This document shows, one piece after another, positions 55,302-64,000 of a stretch of 64,000 bases of DNA. Source of the stretch: Trissonchulus latispiculum (taxonomy: Eukaryota > Nematoda > Enoplea > Enoplida > Ironidae). How positions within the stretch are numbered: the first letter of the stretch is position 1; each line of letters begins with the position of its first letter. A program made the translations under genes and the position numbers. The notes below the pieces were generated by a model. It did not search any database. It worked only from the letters and a program-made list of their open reading frames with translations, and was not told the origin of the DNA. The stretch spans positions 44,843-108,842 of the forward strand of contig JASAND010016500.1 of the NCBI GenBank assembly GCA_030248195.1, read 5' to 3'.

Positions 55302-57476
55302 TGTAATGTGGGTAATAACGTCCCCGTTATCACCCCCCTTCCAAGTCCTTTCCTAATTCCCACTTTCGCTATTTTTCCTAAAACTCCCCCAAAATCCCCC
55401 AAAATTCCCCAAATTCCCCATAAAAATTGTAGTGTTATAATTGTTGGGAAGCCCGATAATTTTGTACTACTTTGTATGTAAAATCCCCCCTAAAATATTG
55501 TGCAGTGCTAACTTTATGCTCGTCTTTTAAAAATATCTAAAATTGTCTATTTCTGAGCGTAAACTTAACATTGCACATATTACCATTTCTTGTTGGCTTA
55601 GCGAAGATAGACCCTCCCGTTCCCAACGCATGACAAAATTCTCCTTGAATGATTACATCACCCTTTAGTCAGTTGGGAGTATTTCAAGTCCGTGAGAGGT
55701 TGGTTGTTGAGATTGGGGCCCCCACCCTGTTTGCCGTCTACACCTAAAAGCGTACGTATCTATTTTCCTTTTTCCTTTTACAAACCTTTTCTAACTTAAT
55801 TCCTAATCCCTTCTTTTGCTCTAACCCCCCTCTTTTTACTTATCTTTCAATTGACTCCTAACCTTTCCCTTTTTCCTGTCCCACCTGACTAGCGGGGTTG
55901 CCCCGTTTCCTCTTTCCCTCCCCCGGGGTCTAACTTGGCTACTTCCCCTCCCTATTTTAATGCATTCCGGTGCTGTCCATTTTGTTGCTGGTCCCCTTTC
56001 CTTTGTTTGTATTCCCCTTTGTGCCCCTCTTCCTGTTATTGTGCGGGTAGCCCGCTGTAATTTGCCCGTCTTGTCTGGATACCGCCGGACGGACTTTCTT
56101 GTAATATCCTTGCCCTGTGCCGTCCCAGTAAACCTGCCAGTTGTCTGTTATTTACTTTAATTAATTAATTTTACTAAGCTTTAATTAGTTTGATTTCTTT
56201 TCTTAGCTAGGTAGAGCTCTGGGATTAGCCCGGAGCTGACTTATAACTGAGCCTATTTTTGTGCGTGTGTCCCCCCAATTTTGTTAGGCGCCCCGTTGGC
56301 GTCCCCCAAAAATTGTCCATTTCCCCCTTGGCGAGGCAAGTCGGTGGTAGAGAGCCGCCTGGACTAAATATCTCCATCCGCAGCCGCAGGTCAGCGTCTT
56401 GCGCACAGTTCCACTTGTAAAATTGGGGCTTGAGCTCAGCGGTTAAAATCCCTAGCTCCCTCATATTTTACATTAGGCTGCCAGTTCCAGGCTCTCCCCT
56501 AGTATTTTTCCCCCTGAAATATTTTCCCTATTTTCCCCCTCCCCTAAATTAATTTTTCTAGCCCCACCCCTCAGCCCAAAAATTCTTTTTAGAACCCTAA
56601 ATAATTTTCCCCTCCCTATTTTACTTACCTTGACTGGATTCGCCGGTCTGATATACCCATTCCCCCCCGTGTGGATTCACAAAGGTCTGCAATTGACGTC
56701 ATTCCCAATTGCAAACCTTTGTGTTAAATTTTTTGGCCCGCCCCCGCATCGCTTGAATCCTTATCAGGCGCCTGACTTTGCTTGGGCCCTTTGAAGCGCC
56801 GCCCACGCATCGATTAAAGTCCCAGTCAGACGCCTGAGTTCCTGTCAATTCCCCGTGACTTTTATTAGTCCTGTTTCCTTTTTGTTGACGAGCGGTGCGT
56901 TTATTTTTCTCACTTGGTTTATTTTGCTGAATTTTTAGTGTTGTGTTATTTTTTTCCCTTTCCTTTCGGAATTTATCCTTATAGTTGGGCAGACCAACTT
57001 TACCCCTTGATTATCACCGGGACCACGCCAAGTGATAATCTACCCCCATTATACCAGCAACTCCCTACCCGCCCTAAATTTATATCAATTTGCCCCTCCC
57101 CACCCAGAAAATTTTTGGGAGGGAAATATAAAATTTTGTAAAATTTGGTTAGATTCCAGGACCCGCCCAGGAATCTAACCTGGTATTGTTGGCCCTTGTC
57201 AGCCCCAACTGGTGGACTGCTGCTTACCCCTTGGTTCCCCGAAATATTCCCCGAAAATCCAGGTCGATCCGGAGACTGACCCAACCCCCGAATTTTGGCC
57301 TAAAATACGTAAGTATTATTGGAGTTTCGTGTCCCTGGCCTAGAAACCCCTAACCTTTCTTAGTTATATACGAATATCGCCCAAAAAGTCCCTATCGTCC
57401 CCAAGTGCTGCCCAAATTTTAATATACGTATATAACTAATTTGGTAAGTTGTCTTTTTTCTTGTGTTTTGTTAATA
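55302..57476 (+). other. Ty3/gypsy element 5' region (LTR plus leader, boundaries unresolved)
   Basis: Composition changes sharply here to C/T-rich sequence that continues into the gag gene. One possible LTR is 55302-56472 (TGTAATG..TTTTACA), but no primer-binding site starting TGG follows it directly and the 3' LTR is outside the window, so this is a suggestion only. No host gene was recognised. Confidence 0.4.
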
Positions 57477-59738
57477 ATGGATAATAGTCCCCCTGAAGAT
57501 GACCCCTTTGACAGTAAACCCAGAGTGGCCCGATCCCCTGACCCTCCCCCTCCTGACCTTGGGGCCGTGGGCGGAAGTTCTGGGCAGCACGGATCTTCCG
57601 TCCACATCCGCCTCGGGCCAGGGCTGAGTCCCGAGGACGATCTACACCCCTCGTCGGACTCCCCCCAGGACGGAGGTAGAGGAAGCCCCTCCCGTCATGA
57701 TTCCACGGTCCATCTGGACGGTTCCGACCCCAGTGAAGAAGATAAATTGCGTACCCGAGGCCAGTGGAAAAAATATCAAGAGCAGCTGGCCCGGCTGATC
57801 GGCGACGCCCCTAACCCCAAAAACCCCATTTTTGATCGTCTCACTGATTCGGGTCCCGCCCAATCACGAGTGAGAAAATCCATGCCCTCCCTTATCCGAC
57901 CCAGAGCTACCTCTGAGGGAGCTCAAAAACCCCAAAATCGCCGGTCTAGCCAGCACTGGGGCCTGGCCTCCCCCTCATCCGGCTTGATGTGGGACAAGTC
58001 GGGTGACCTACGGAACCGCCAGAATTATGATGATGGGACACCCCCCCTGGCCTCACAGGAGTCCTACCCCTCTACCTCCGGAAATTCAGCAGATTCAGCC
58101 CCACCCCCCAATCCCACTCCCCTGGAACAGCCGTCCGGAAAGCCCCAACCCAAGAAAAACCCCGCTCTGGGTTTTTGTCCCAAAGTTCCGGCGTGTCCTG
58201 GCTGGGCCCCTCCTACGCATAGAACCCCCTATGAAGACCTCGACGACCAGATTGGTAAGTCGGTCCTGGCCCAGCAGGTACGCCATATGACCCGGGAAAT
58301 GTGGGTTTTTCTGTATCAAAACCACCCCAAGGTTTATACAGAATTCCTCGGGATTGTGGCGGCCATCGAAGAGGATTCCGACGTGAAACCCCCACCCGAA
58401 TCAAGGACGAGGGGGCAGCCCCCTAGCCGTCCAACCCCTCCCCACGGCGATTCTCCGCCGTCGTCCGACTCGGAATCCGGCGACGATGGCCCCACATTCC
58501 CATTTCGCCCCCGGGCCCAAAGTGATACTAGGGCTAACCGACCTACCCGCCCTCCCTTTTCCCGGAGACGCCCTGATCCCCAACTGCACACCAGGGAAGC
58601 CCAGGTGGAGCAGTCCAACCTGTCCACGGCGCGACACGTGGCTGAGTACCTGAAGGCCTTTAAGGGAACGAAACCATTCCTAGGCCCCCAGAGCCAGATT
58701 AAGTTTACGACCTGGATTTCTAACTTCAAGGACACGGCTCGTGTCCATGAAGTCCCTCCCCACATCCTCCATCGAATTCTGTGGCAGTTTCTTGACGATT
58801 CCGTCAAGGAAGCCCTCCATGGCCCGAACCTACCCGATTCCTTCGAGAAACTGGTGGACATTTTGAAGCAATTGTACGAGCCCATTCCCACGACGGTCGA
58901 GCAGTATGCCGACCAATTTTACCGCCGAAGGCAACAACCCTCGGAAAAAGCCCACCAGTACGTAACGGCCCTCCGGCTTTTGGCGGTGAAAGCCTTCCCC
59001 TCCGCGGGTATCCGGGAACGTGACCGGAAAATGGCTGAACAGTTCAAATCCGGCCTGAGGGAAGCCCTTAGGGTCCGGGTGGCTGGTCAGCTAGCCGAAA
59101 TGTCCTATTGGCCCCAAAATGAGCAGAGTTCCATGATCGACCGAGCTCTGCTTATTGTCCAGTCCGTCGAACGGGCCATGGAGGAAGAAACCCCGCCCCT
59201 AGTCTTTGCGGCTCGAGCTTATGACGACCCTTTCGAAGACCCTGATTACTTCAATTACCCCTCAAATTCCCCGGAGCAAGAGGCCTACGCAGCAGAAATG
59301 CGTACGGCACCACCCTACCCCCCTCAAGCTCGAGCCCAATACCAACAGCCCCGCTTTCCCCGATCTCAGAACCCTCGTCCCAACTCTAATTATAGGTCTG
59401 GCTATAATTACCCCTCCAACTCTGGTCCCCGTCCCAATAACCCCAACCAGAGGCCATACGGACCTAGATTGTGCTTCTGGTGTGTTAAGGAAGGGCATGG
59501 TTGGATGCAATGCCCTGACCGGATCCGAGCAGTCCAGAACCTGGGTCCAAACCACCCCGGATTTTTACGTATGTTGAGTAACCCTAAGGTGGCTGTCACG
59601 GATCAGCCGCTGAACCCGTCCCAACCCCCTGACCAACAAGGAGGTGCCCAGAACGACCTCCCACCCCCACCCAGGAGCCAGAGACCCCCTGGCCTTTTTC
59701 AGAACCAGGGAAACGCCAACCAGGGGCGTCCTCAGTAA
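57477..59738 (+). CDS. gag: Retrotransposon Gag (Ty3/gypsy type) with CCHC zinc knuckle
   Basis: The ATG at 57477 (ataATGG) opens a 753-residue ORF ending TAA at 59738. Residues about 1-370 are Pro/Ser-rich and disordered-looking. About 390-540 form the conserved retrotransposon Gag/capsid region (ILWQFLDDSVKEALHG; LYEPIPTTVEQYADQFYRRR). Near 660-675 is a single zinc knuckle CFWCVKEGHGWMQC (C-x2-C-x4-H-x4-C) that would bind RNA. The length is larger than most gypsy Gags because of the N-terminal extension. The ORF is intact, with high C content at third positions unlike the host exons. The next ORF is in the -1 frame and its open region overlaps the end of gag by about 106 nt. Confidence 0.92.
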   Translation: MDNSPPEDDPFDSKPRVARSPDPPPPDLGAVGGSSGQHGSSVHIRLGPGLSPEDDLHPSSDSPQDGGRGSPSRHDSTVHLDGSDPSEEDKLRTRGQWKKYQEQLARLIGDAPNPKNPIFDRLTDSGPAQSRVRKSMPSLIRPRATSEGAQKPQNRRSSQHWGLASPSSGLMWDKSGDLRNRQNYDDGTPPLASQESYPSTSGNSADSAPPPNPTPLEQPSGKPQPKKNPALGFCPKVPACPGWAPPTHRTPYEDLDDQIGKSVLAQQVRHMTREMWVFLYQNHPKVYTEFLGIVAAIEEDSDVKPPPESRTRGQPPSRPTPPHGDSPPSSDSESGDDGPTFPFRPRAQSDTRANRPTRPPFSRRRPDPQLHTREAQVEQSNLSTARHVAEYLKAFKGTKPFLGPQSQIKFTTWISNFKDTARVHEVPPHILHRILWQFLDDSVKEALHGPNLPDSFEKLVDILKQLYEPIPTTVEQYADQFYRRRQQPSEKAHQYVTALRLLAVKAFPSAGIRERDRKMAEQFKSGLREALRVRVAGQLAEMSYWPQNEQSSMIDRALLIVQSVERAMEEETPPLVFAARAYDDPFEDPDYFNYPSNSPEQEAYAAEMRTAPPYPPQARAQYQQPRFPRSQNPRPNSNYRSGYNYPSNSGPRPNNPNQRPYGPRLCFWCVKEGHGWMQCPDRIRAVQNLGPNHPGFLRMLSNPKVAVTDQPLNPSQPPDQQGGAQNDLPPPPRSQRPPGLFQNQGNANQGRPQ

Positions 59739-59779
59739 ACCCTGGAGGGCGCCCCCGGCAACCCTCCTATGCTGTAAAT

Positions 59780-60919
59780 ATGGTCCTTGCCTTTACTAAT
59801 GACCCCCCTTCATCTAACCCAAACTCCCAGGAACCTAACCCCTCAGCCCCTCCTCCCGAATTTTACCGAACAGACTCCCTATCTGGATCCTCTTGTTCAA
59901 CGGATTATACCCCGTCCCCTCCCCCCAAGAACGGACTGCCTAGTCTGTTCGATCATATTGCTGAACCCCCCTACCCTGTCCGACGTAGCCTTTCCTTTTT
60001 GGAACCTAAACAGGTCAGGGTTTGCCAGTGGAGACCCACAGCGGAGCTGGTCAACATGTACGGAGGATTCCCCGGCGGCGGGGATTCCGTCCGATACGGT
60101 AATGGCCTGCTCCGCCCCAACTGGTTTTGGTCTGAATGGAAGCAGACCATGGGCCTCCAAGCCGTGTCCGCCCAATATCAGGAGAATTGCAACAACCCCA
60201 GTTGCAAATACTGCATCCGAAGGAAGCGTCAGAAGAAACGTCGTCAGGTCTGGTTCCCCTCCCACGATTTGGTTATGGCCAATGGTGGGTACCCCGGCGG
60301 CGGGAACCTTATCAGGGATAAGGAAGGAAATACTCGCCCCTATAAGTTTTGGAATCGGTGGCGGAAACAGGTGAAGCCTTTTGGAGACGGGGGAGACCAG
60401 TCTCGCAAAAGGTCGCCTTTATCCGCCCCTACCCAAACTGACCCGCCGCCCCCAGTTTTGGACCACGCCAAAACCCCCTCAACTTCCCTGCCGACCTCAG
60501 TCTTGGACCACGCCAGACTTCCTCTAACCCCACCTCAGCAAGAGAATCATAATTTTCATCATGATTCCTATTCCCCCTCGACCTTTCACCCGCCTCTTAC
60601 CGGGGCAAATCTGGTGCTGTTGAGTGATAAGCGGGTTAAAAGTCGGCAGTGGAAACCCGCCCGGCATTCCTATAAACCCCAAAAAGCGACGAAAAAGATC
60701 CAAGTGGATCTTATCGACAACGTCCCTCCCCTAAAGGACTCACTGCCGACTACCCCACCCCTTCCCCGACCAAACCGTAAAAACGTACGTATATCCGATA
60801 ACGTACGTACCCATCCCCCCCTAACTTCCAACAAAGCCCTGGGGAGATCTTGCCGTCCACCTCTGGTCAGGAAGACCCCCCCAGCGCCTCACAGCACCAG
60901 GATGTCCCTACTTCCCTAG
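59780..60919 (+). CDS. Extra retroelement ORF with a duplicated W..GGxPGGG..RPxxFW..W motif
   Basis: An ATG at 59780 opens 379 codons to TAG at 60919. I do not recognise the family. Two copies of one motif are evident: residues 84-122 (W-R-P..LV..YGGFPGGG..RYGNG..RPNWFWSEWKQ) and 158-197 (W-F-P..LV..NGGYPGGG..RDKEG..RPYKFWNRWRKQ), 74 residues apart. Between them is a Cys cluster (CNNPSCKYC) and a very basic stretch (RRKRQKKRR), resembling a nucleic-acid-binding or nuclear-localisation segment. The N- and C-terminal parts are Pro-rich. Ty3/gypsy elements normally pass from Gag straight to protease, so an intact ORF here is unusual. It overlaps the next ORF's open frame by 118 nt. Confidence 0.8.
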   Translation: MVLAFTNDPPSSNPNSQEPNPSAPPPEFYRTDSLSGSSCSTDYTPSPPPKNGLPSLFDHIAEPPYPVRRSLSFLEPKQVRVCQWRPTAELVNMYGGFPGGGDSVRYGNGLLRPNWFWSEWKQTMGLQAVSAQYQENCNNPSCKYCIRRKRQKKRRQVWFPSHDLVMANGGYPGGGNLIRDKEGNTRPYKFWNRWRKQVKPFGDGGDQSRKRSPLSAPTQTDPPPPVLDHAKTPSTSLPTSVLDHARLPLTPPQQENHNFHHDSYSPSTFHPPLTGANLVLLSDKRVKSRQWKPARHSYKPQKATKKIQVDLIDNVPPLKDSLPTTPPLPRPNRKNVRISDNVRTHPPLTSNKALGRSCRPPLVRKTPPAPHSTRMSLLP

Positions 60920-61482
60920 ATAATGATAACCTGGCCTCCCGGTTACGTAATCTACGTAACCTTGACGACGCCCCCTCTGCAACAAACCCTGACCCTATCC
61001 GACTCCTGCGGAATAAAGGGGACAATTCGTGGCGGCTCGCCCCCCGTCATTCCAAGAGCGCCCGTCACGACTCTGTCCCCCCAACCGCAACCTCTGCCAA
61101 CCCCTTTACCCCGGAACAGTGGGCACCTTACTTTGAATTGGGTGACATGTTCCAGGAAGTCCGCGAGGAGCTGAATGAGGTTGAGGCAGCTCAAAACGAA
61201 GTGTTAACCTCTGTGGGCCACGCCACTAGAAAGGCTAACGAAGACTTCCACACCACCATGACCCAGGTCCGCAGGAAAGTCGACGAGTTCGAGAACTTGC
61301 TTTTCGACTTCATGGCCATGGACCGCCGCCGGACGGAGGAGCTGGAAGCATCTGGCCAACTCCGTCTCCCCAATATGTCCATTTGGGCTAATCCTCTCCC
61401 TCAACTTCAGCGCCCTCAGTCCGACCCGACGACCAATAAGACCGCTCCAAAATCAAAGAAAACCCGGTCTCCTACCCATTAA
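60802..61482 (+). CDS. Extra retroelement ORF with coiled coil, between ORF2 and protease
   Basis: The open frame runs from 60802 to TAA at 61480-61482, with no early ATG; the first Met is far downstream. Entry by -1 frameshifting from the preceding ORF is therefore plausible; a C CCC CCA heptamer is in the correct phase at 60877-60883. The N-terminal part is Ser/Pro-rich. A central segment (EVREELNEVEAAQNEV..) through DRRRTEELEA is predicted helical/coiled coil. The C-terminus is basic (KSKKTRSPTH). The same frame stays open beyond the stop into the protease region, so a single TAA (followed by CGG) separates them. Function unknown. Confidence 0.65.
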   Translation, partial: RTYPSPPNFQQSPGEILPSTSGQEDPPSASQHQDVPTSLDNDNLASRLRNLRNLDDAPSATNPDPIRLLRNKGDNSWRLAPRHSKSARHDSVPPTATSANPFTPEQWAPYFELGDMFQEVREELNEVEAAQNEVLTSVGHATRKANEDFHTTMTQVRRKVDEFENLLFDFMAMDRRRTEELEASGQLRLPNMSIWANPLPQLQRPQSDPTTNKTAPKSKKTRSPTH

Positions 61483-62637
61483 CGGTCCCTTTCTGAGGGG
61501 GAAGCCCCCTCTCAGCCCGAAAAACCCATTTCTCCTACCCAACCCAGATCTCCCGAAAAAACCCCGCCCCCCTCGCTTCCTCCGGAGCCAACGCAATGTC
61601 TGGAGGAGGAGGCGCAGACCTTGGACGCCTCACCACCCAAAAGCCCCCCCCCTAATCCCATCAGAGAAGCGGTCCAAGCCGTTTTGATGGGCAACACGTC
61701 CTTTTTCGCATCGCAATGCTCTCGTATTGCCCTGCGGAAAAGCCCCTTAATCCTGGTGAGTGTGTCCGGGGTCAAAGCCATTGCCCTTGTAGACTCCGGG
61801 GCCAATATTTGCCTCATCTCCAAGGCATTTTTCGACCGCGTAAATGCCTCGGGTATCTTCTCCCTTTCCCTGGACACTGCGACGGTGGCCAAAGTGTCCA
61901 CTGCCGCAGCGGGTTCCACACTCCAAATAATCGGCTCTTGCGAACTCCCTTTTGTTTGTAATAACCATAAATTCAGTTTCACCTTCCATGTAACCCAAGG
62001 GTTACACCAGGACGTCATAATTGGATATGACTTCCTGGAAAGAGCCGATTGGTCCATCATCCCAAAAACCCATTCCCTCCGAACCCCCTATTGGGAGACG
62101 CCCCTCCTGACCCCGGAGGAACTACAGGCCCTGGCTAACAAGTTTAGCATTCAGACCGCCCTTAGCGTTTTCTTCTGTATGAGGGAGAAGAAAACCCTAC
62201 AGCCCCGGTCTGAAGCTATGGTCCCCGTGCGCTGTCTCGTGGACGGCGCAAAACAACCCAACTGCTACCAAGCAGTCCTTTTTGAACCCGACCCGGAACT
62301 TATGGAGCGGTATGAGGTCTACCCTGTCCCTGGTGTCCTTGAAACGTCGGACAAGGTCACCTATATCCGTGTCTATAACCCCCACGACTGTCTGGTTGAC
62401 CTCCCTAAGAATCTGTCCCTCGGCGAGGCCGAGCCCATCACCCCCATTCAGGAGGCTGACGGACGTCAGTATGCGACGGAATGGGGGGTGAACTTACTCC
62501 AACTCCAGGACAGTCTGCAATCCTGGACAGACCATCCGGCTATACGGGCAGCCCAGTGTAGCCCCCCTCCCCCCTACCCTACCCCAGTGAAAAGGACAGA
62601 TTTTTGCCCGGAGGTACACCGGACCCCACGGATATGA
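61483..62637 (+). CDS. Retroelement aspartic protease region
   Basis: This is open in the same frame as the preceding ORF, directly after its stop, to TGA at 62637. At about 61786-61806 it encodes ALVDSGANICLISKAFF, the retropepsin active site (D-S-G) motif, and later QDVIIGYDFLERADWSII, the flap/C-terminal I-I-G-x-D element of gypsy proteases. About 190 residues with no clear domain follow. The reverse transcriptase continues in the -1 frame; overlap 62562-62637. Confidence 0.85.
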   Translation, partial: RSLSEGEAPSQPEKPISPTQPRSPEKTPPPSLPPEPTQCLEEEAQTLDASPPKSPPPNPIREAVQAVLMGNTSFFASQCSRIALRKSPLILVSVSGVKAIALVDSGANICLISKAFFDRVNASGIFSLSLDTATVAKVSTAAAGSTLQIIGSCELPFVCNNHKFSFTFHVTQGLHQDVIIGYDFLERADWSIIPKTHSLRTPYWETPLLTPEELQALANKFSIQTALSVFFCMREKKTLQPRSEAMVPVRCLVDGAKQPNCYQAVLFEPDPELMERYEVYPVPGVLETSDKVTYIRVYNPHDCLVDLPKNLSLGEAEPITPIQEADGRQYATEWGVNLLQLQDSLQSWTDHPAIRAAQCSPPPPYPTPVKRTDFCPEVHRTPRI

Positions 62638-64000
62638 TGGAACCCGATCATTCCCCGGTAAAGTGGGTTGACCCCACTATTTATTGCCTCCAACTTCCCC
62701 AAACAGCTTCGGAAGCCGAAGTTGTCCCCACTACCCCTTCCCTGAATATTGACCCCGTGACCTGTCACCTCGAGGAGATGACGGAAGCCGAGGTCCTCTT
62801 TGCGGATGCATCGGAACCCCCGGCAGATGAATTTTTCCTGCCGGACGCCCCTTCCCAGGAACAGTTGGAGGCAAACCCACCCCAACCCAGTACCTCTGAA
62901 CAATTGGATCCAGCCCCTCTCCCCTCAGAGCAGGGCCTGCGCGGGTTTAATGACCTGCATTACTCGGCAGACACTATGCTTCCCCAACCCCTCCCCTCTA
63001 TGGAAGAACGCGTCAAGTTCATCGAGGAAAATGTGGATTTCGCCGCTATGGACCTCGATGAACACTTCAAAAACGGCCTTAAACGCCTCCTTGTCGAGTA
63101 TTTTGATGTTATTGCCCGCCCCGGAAACCCCGGGCGGACGAAAGTGGACCAGCACATCATAGATACCGGCAAGGAGGGCCCCATCAAAAGCCGGGCGTAC
63201 CGAAATAATCCGAAGGACAAGGCCGAGATTGAGAAACACATCAAAGCCATGCTCGACGAGGGCGTGTGCTCCCCCTCCACTTCCCCTTGGTCCTCACCCT
63301 GCATTTTGGTCGGGAAAAAGGACGGGTCTACCCGTCTTGTCATCGACTACCGCCGCCTAAACAAAATCACGAAGAAAGATAATTACCCCGTCCCCAAAAT
63401 CGATGAAATTCTCGACCAATTGCAGGGTGCGAACATCTTCTCCACCATTGACCTAGCCGCCGGTTACTGGCAGGTAGAGGTCTACCCTGAACACCGCGAA
63501 AAAACCGCCTTTGTTTCTCATATGGGCCTGTTCCATATGAATGTTATGCCCTTCGGATTATGTAACGCCCCGGCTACCTTCCAGAGGATTATGGAGAAAG
63601 TCCTCACCGACCTCCCCGTCAATATTGACGACGTTCTCATCCCCTCCACTGACCCCATGTCCCATATCCACACCCTTCAGACCACATTCCCAGAAACTCC
63701 GGGAAAACGGCCTACGTATTAAACTGAAAAAGTGCTGTTTTGCCTCGCCATTCAAGTCCCCTTCCTTGGACACTATGTCGGACGCAACGGCGTTAGTGTC
63801 GATCCCGACAAGGTGTCCGCTGTCACCAAACTCCAACCCCCCAAGGACGTCACAGGAGTGAAGTCCTTTCTTGGCATGTGCGGCTACTATCGCCGGTTTG
63901 TCTTGAATTTTGCCCGCATTGCCAAGCCCCTCACCGACCTCCTAAAGAAAAACGCTCCGTTCGTGTGGTCTGACGAGTGTCGAGGAAGCCTTCGAGACCC
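62562..64000 (+). pseudogene. pol: Ty3/gypsy reverse transcriptase, frameshifted and running off the window
   Basis: Open from 62562 in the -1 frame relative to protease. Recognisable RT blocks: SPWSSPCILVGKKDGSTRLV, DYRRLNKIT, YPVPKIDEILDQL, FSTIDLAAGYWQVEV (first catalytic Asp), and MPFGLCNAPATFQRIM. The catalytic YxDD box reads NIDD in this copy. The frame is lost near 63690, regained near 63760, and lost again near 63981. Homology nevertheless continues to the window end (LGMCGYYRRFV..). RNase H and integrase would lie beyond 64000. The frame breaks and the changed catalytic Tyr argue that this copy is not functional in reverse transcription. Confidence 0.88.

Noticed and set aside
55302..56472. 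Definite 5' LTR of the Ty3/gypsy element
   Set aside because: TGTAATG..TTTTACA is suggestive, but there is no adjacent primer-binding site and the 3' LTR is not in the window for comparison.

Overview
This is AT-rich nuclear DNA from an invertebrate animal, most likely an arthropod (moderate confidence, from the style of the JNK-pathway kinase). Host exons have short coding blocks, GT-AG introns and no operon structure. Much of the remaining sequence is transposon-derived, mostly non-autonomous DNA transposons nested in one another. I saw no rRNA, tRNA or CRISPR array.

Host genes, left to right. (1) Positions 197-1562 (+): the last two coding exons of a KDM4/JMJD2-type histone demethylase, encoding the tandem Tudor domain. 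(2) Positions 4395-5574 (-): a frameshifted DEG/ENaC-family ion channel pseudogene without introns. (3) Positions 12907-18975 (+): a three-exon gene for a 236-residue, two-helix membrane protein that I do not recognise. (4) Positions 28485-45563 (-): a complete mixed-lineage kinase (MLK, Drosophila slipper-type MAP3K). I rebuilt it as eight in-phase exons (1395 aa): SH3, kinase, leucine zipper, a small 99-nt CRIB-completing exon, and a long low-complexity tail.

Mobile DNA. Exact target-site duplications (TSDs) let many elements be delimited to the base. One class has 8-bp TSDs (hAT-like): 7499-8217, 8930-10117, 13909-15443, 16561-17722, 21517-21812, 35176-35876 (one mismatch) and 36332-36705. 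All but the last share a YARRG-type terminus and carry, next to their ends, arrays of a GC-rich 5-7 nt motif that differs from element to element. Four elements are flanked by TTAA (5751-6732, 19864-20781, 24192-24914, 33069-34286). Three have 3-bp TAA duplications (25868-28273, 32775-34629, 42160-42358). Three G-run-rich elements have 5-bp TSDs (471-795, 43814-44138, 53292-53657). Two insertions have their empty site preserved elsewhere in the window.

From about 45.8 to 55.3 kb there is a patchwork of G/C-homopolymer-rich repeats, a composite tandem-repeat element (a second copy is at 40.4-42.0 kb) and a 5'-truncated LINE with a 14-bp TSD. From about 55.3 kb to the window end lies the 5' part of a C-rich Ty3/gypsy-type retroelement. 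It has a gag, two unusual extra ORFs between gag and protease, and a reverse transcriptase broken by frameshifts. Its 3' end is outside the window.
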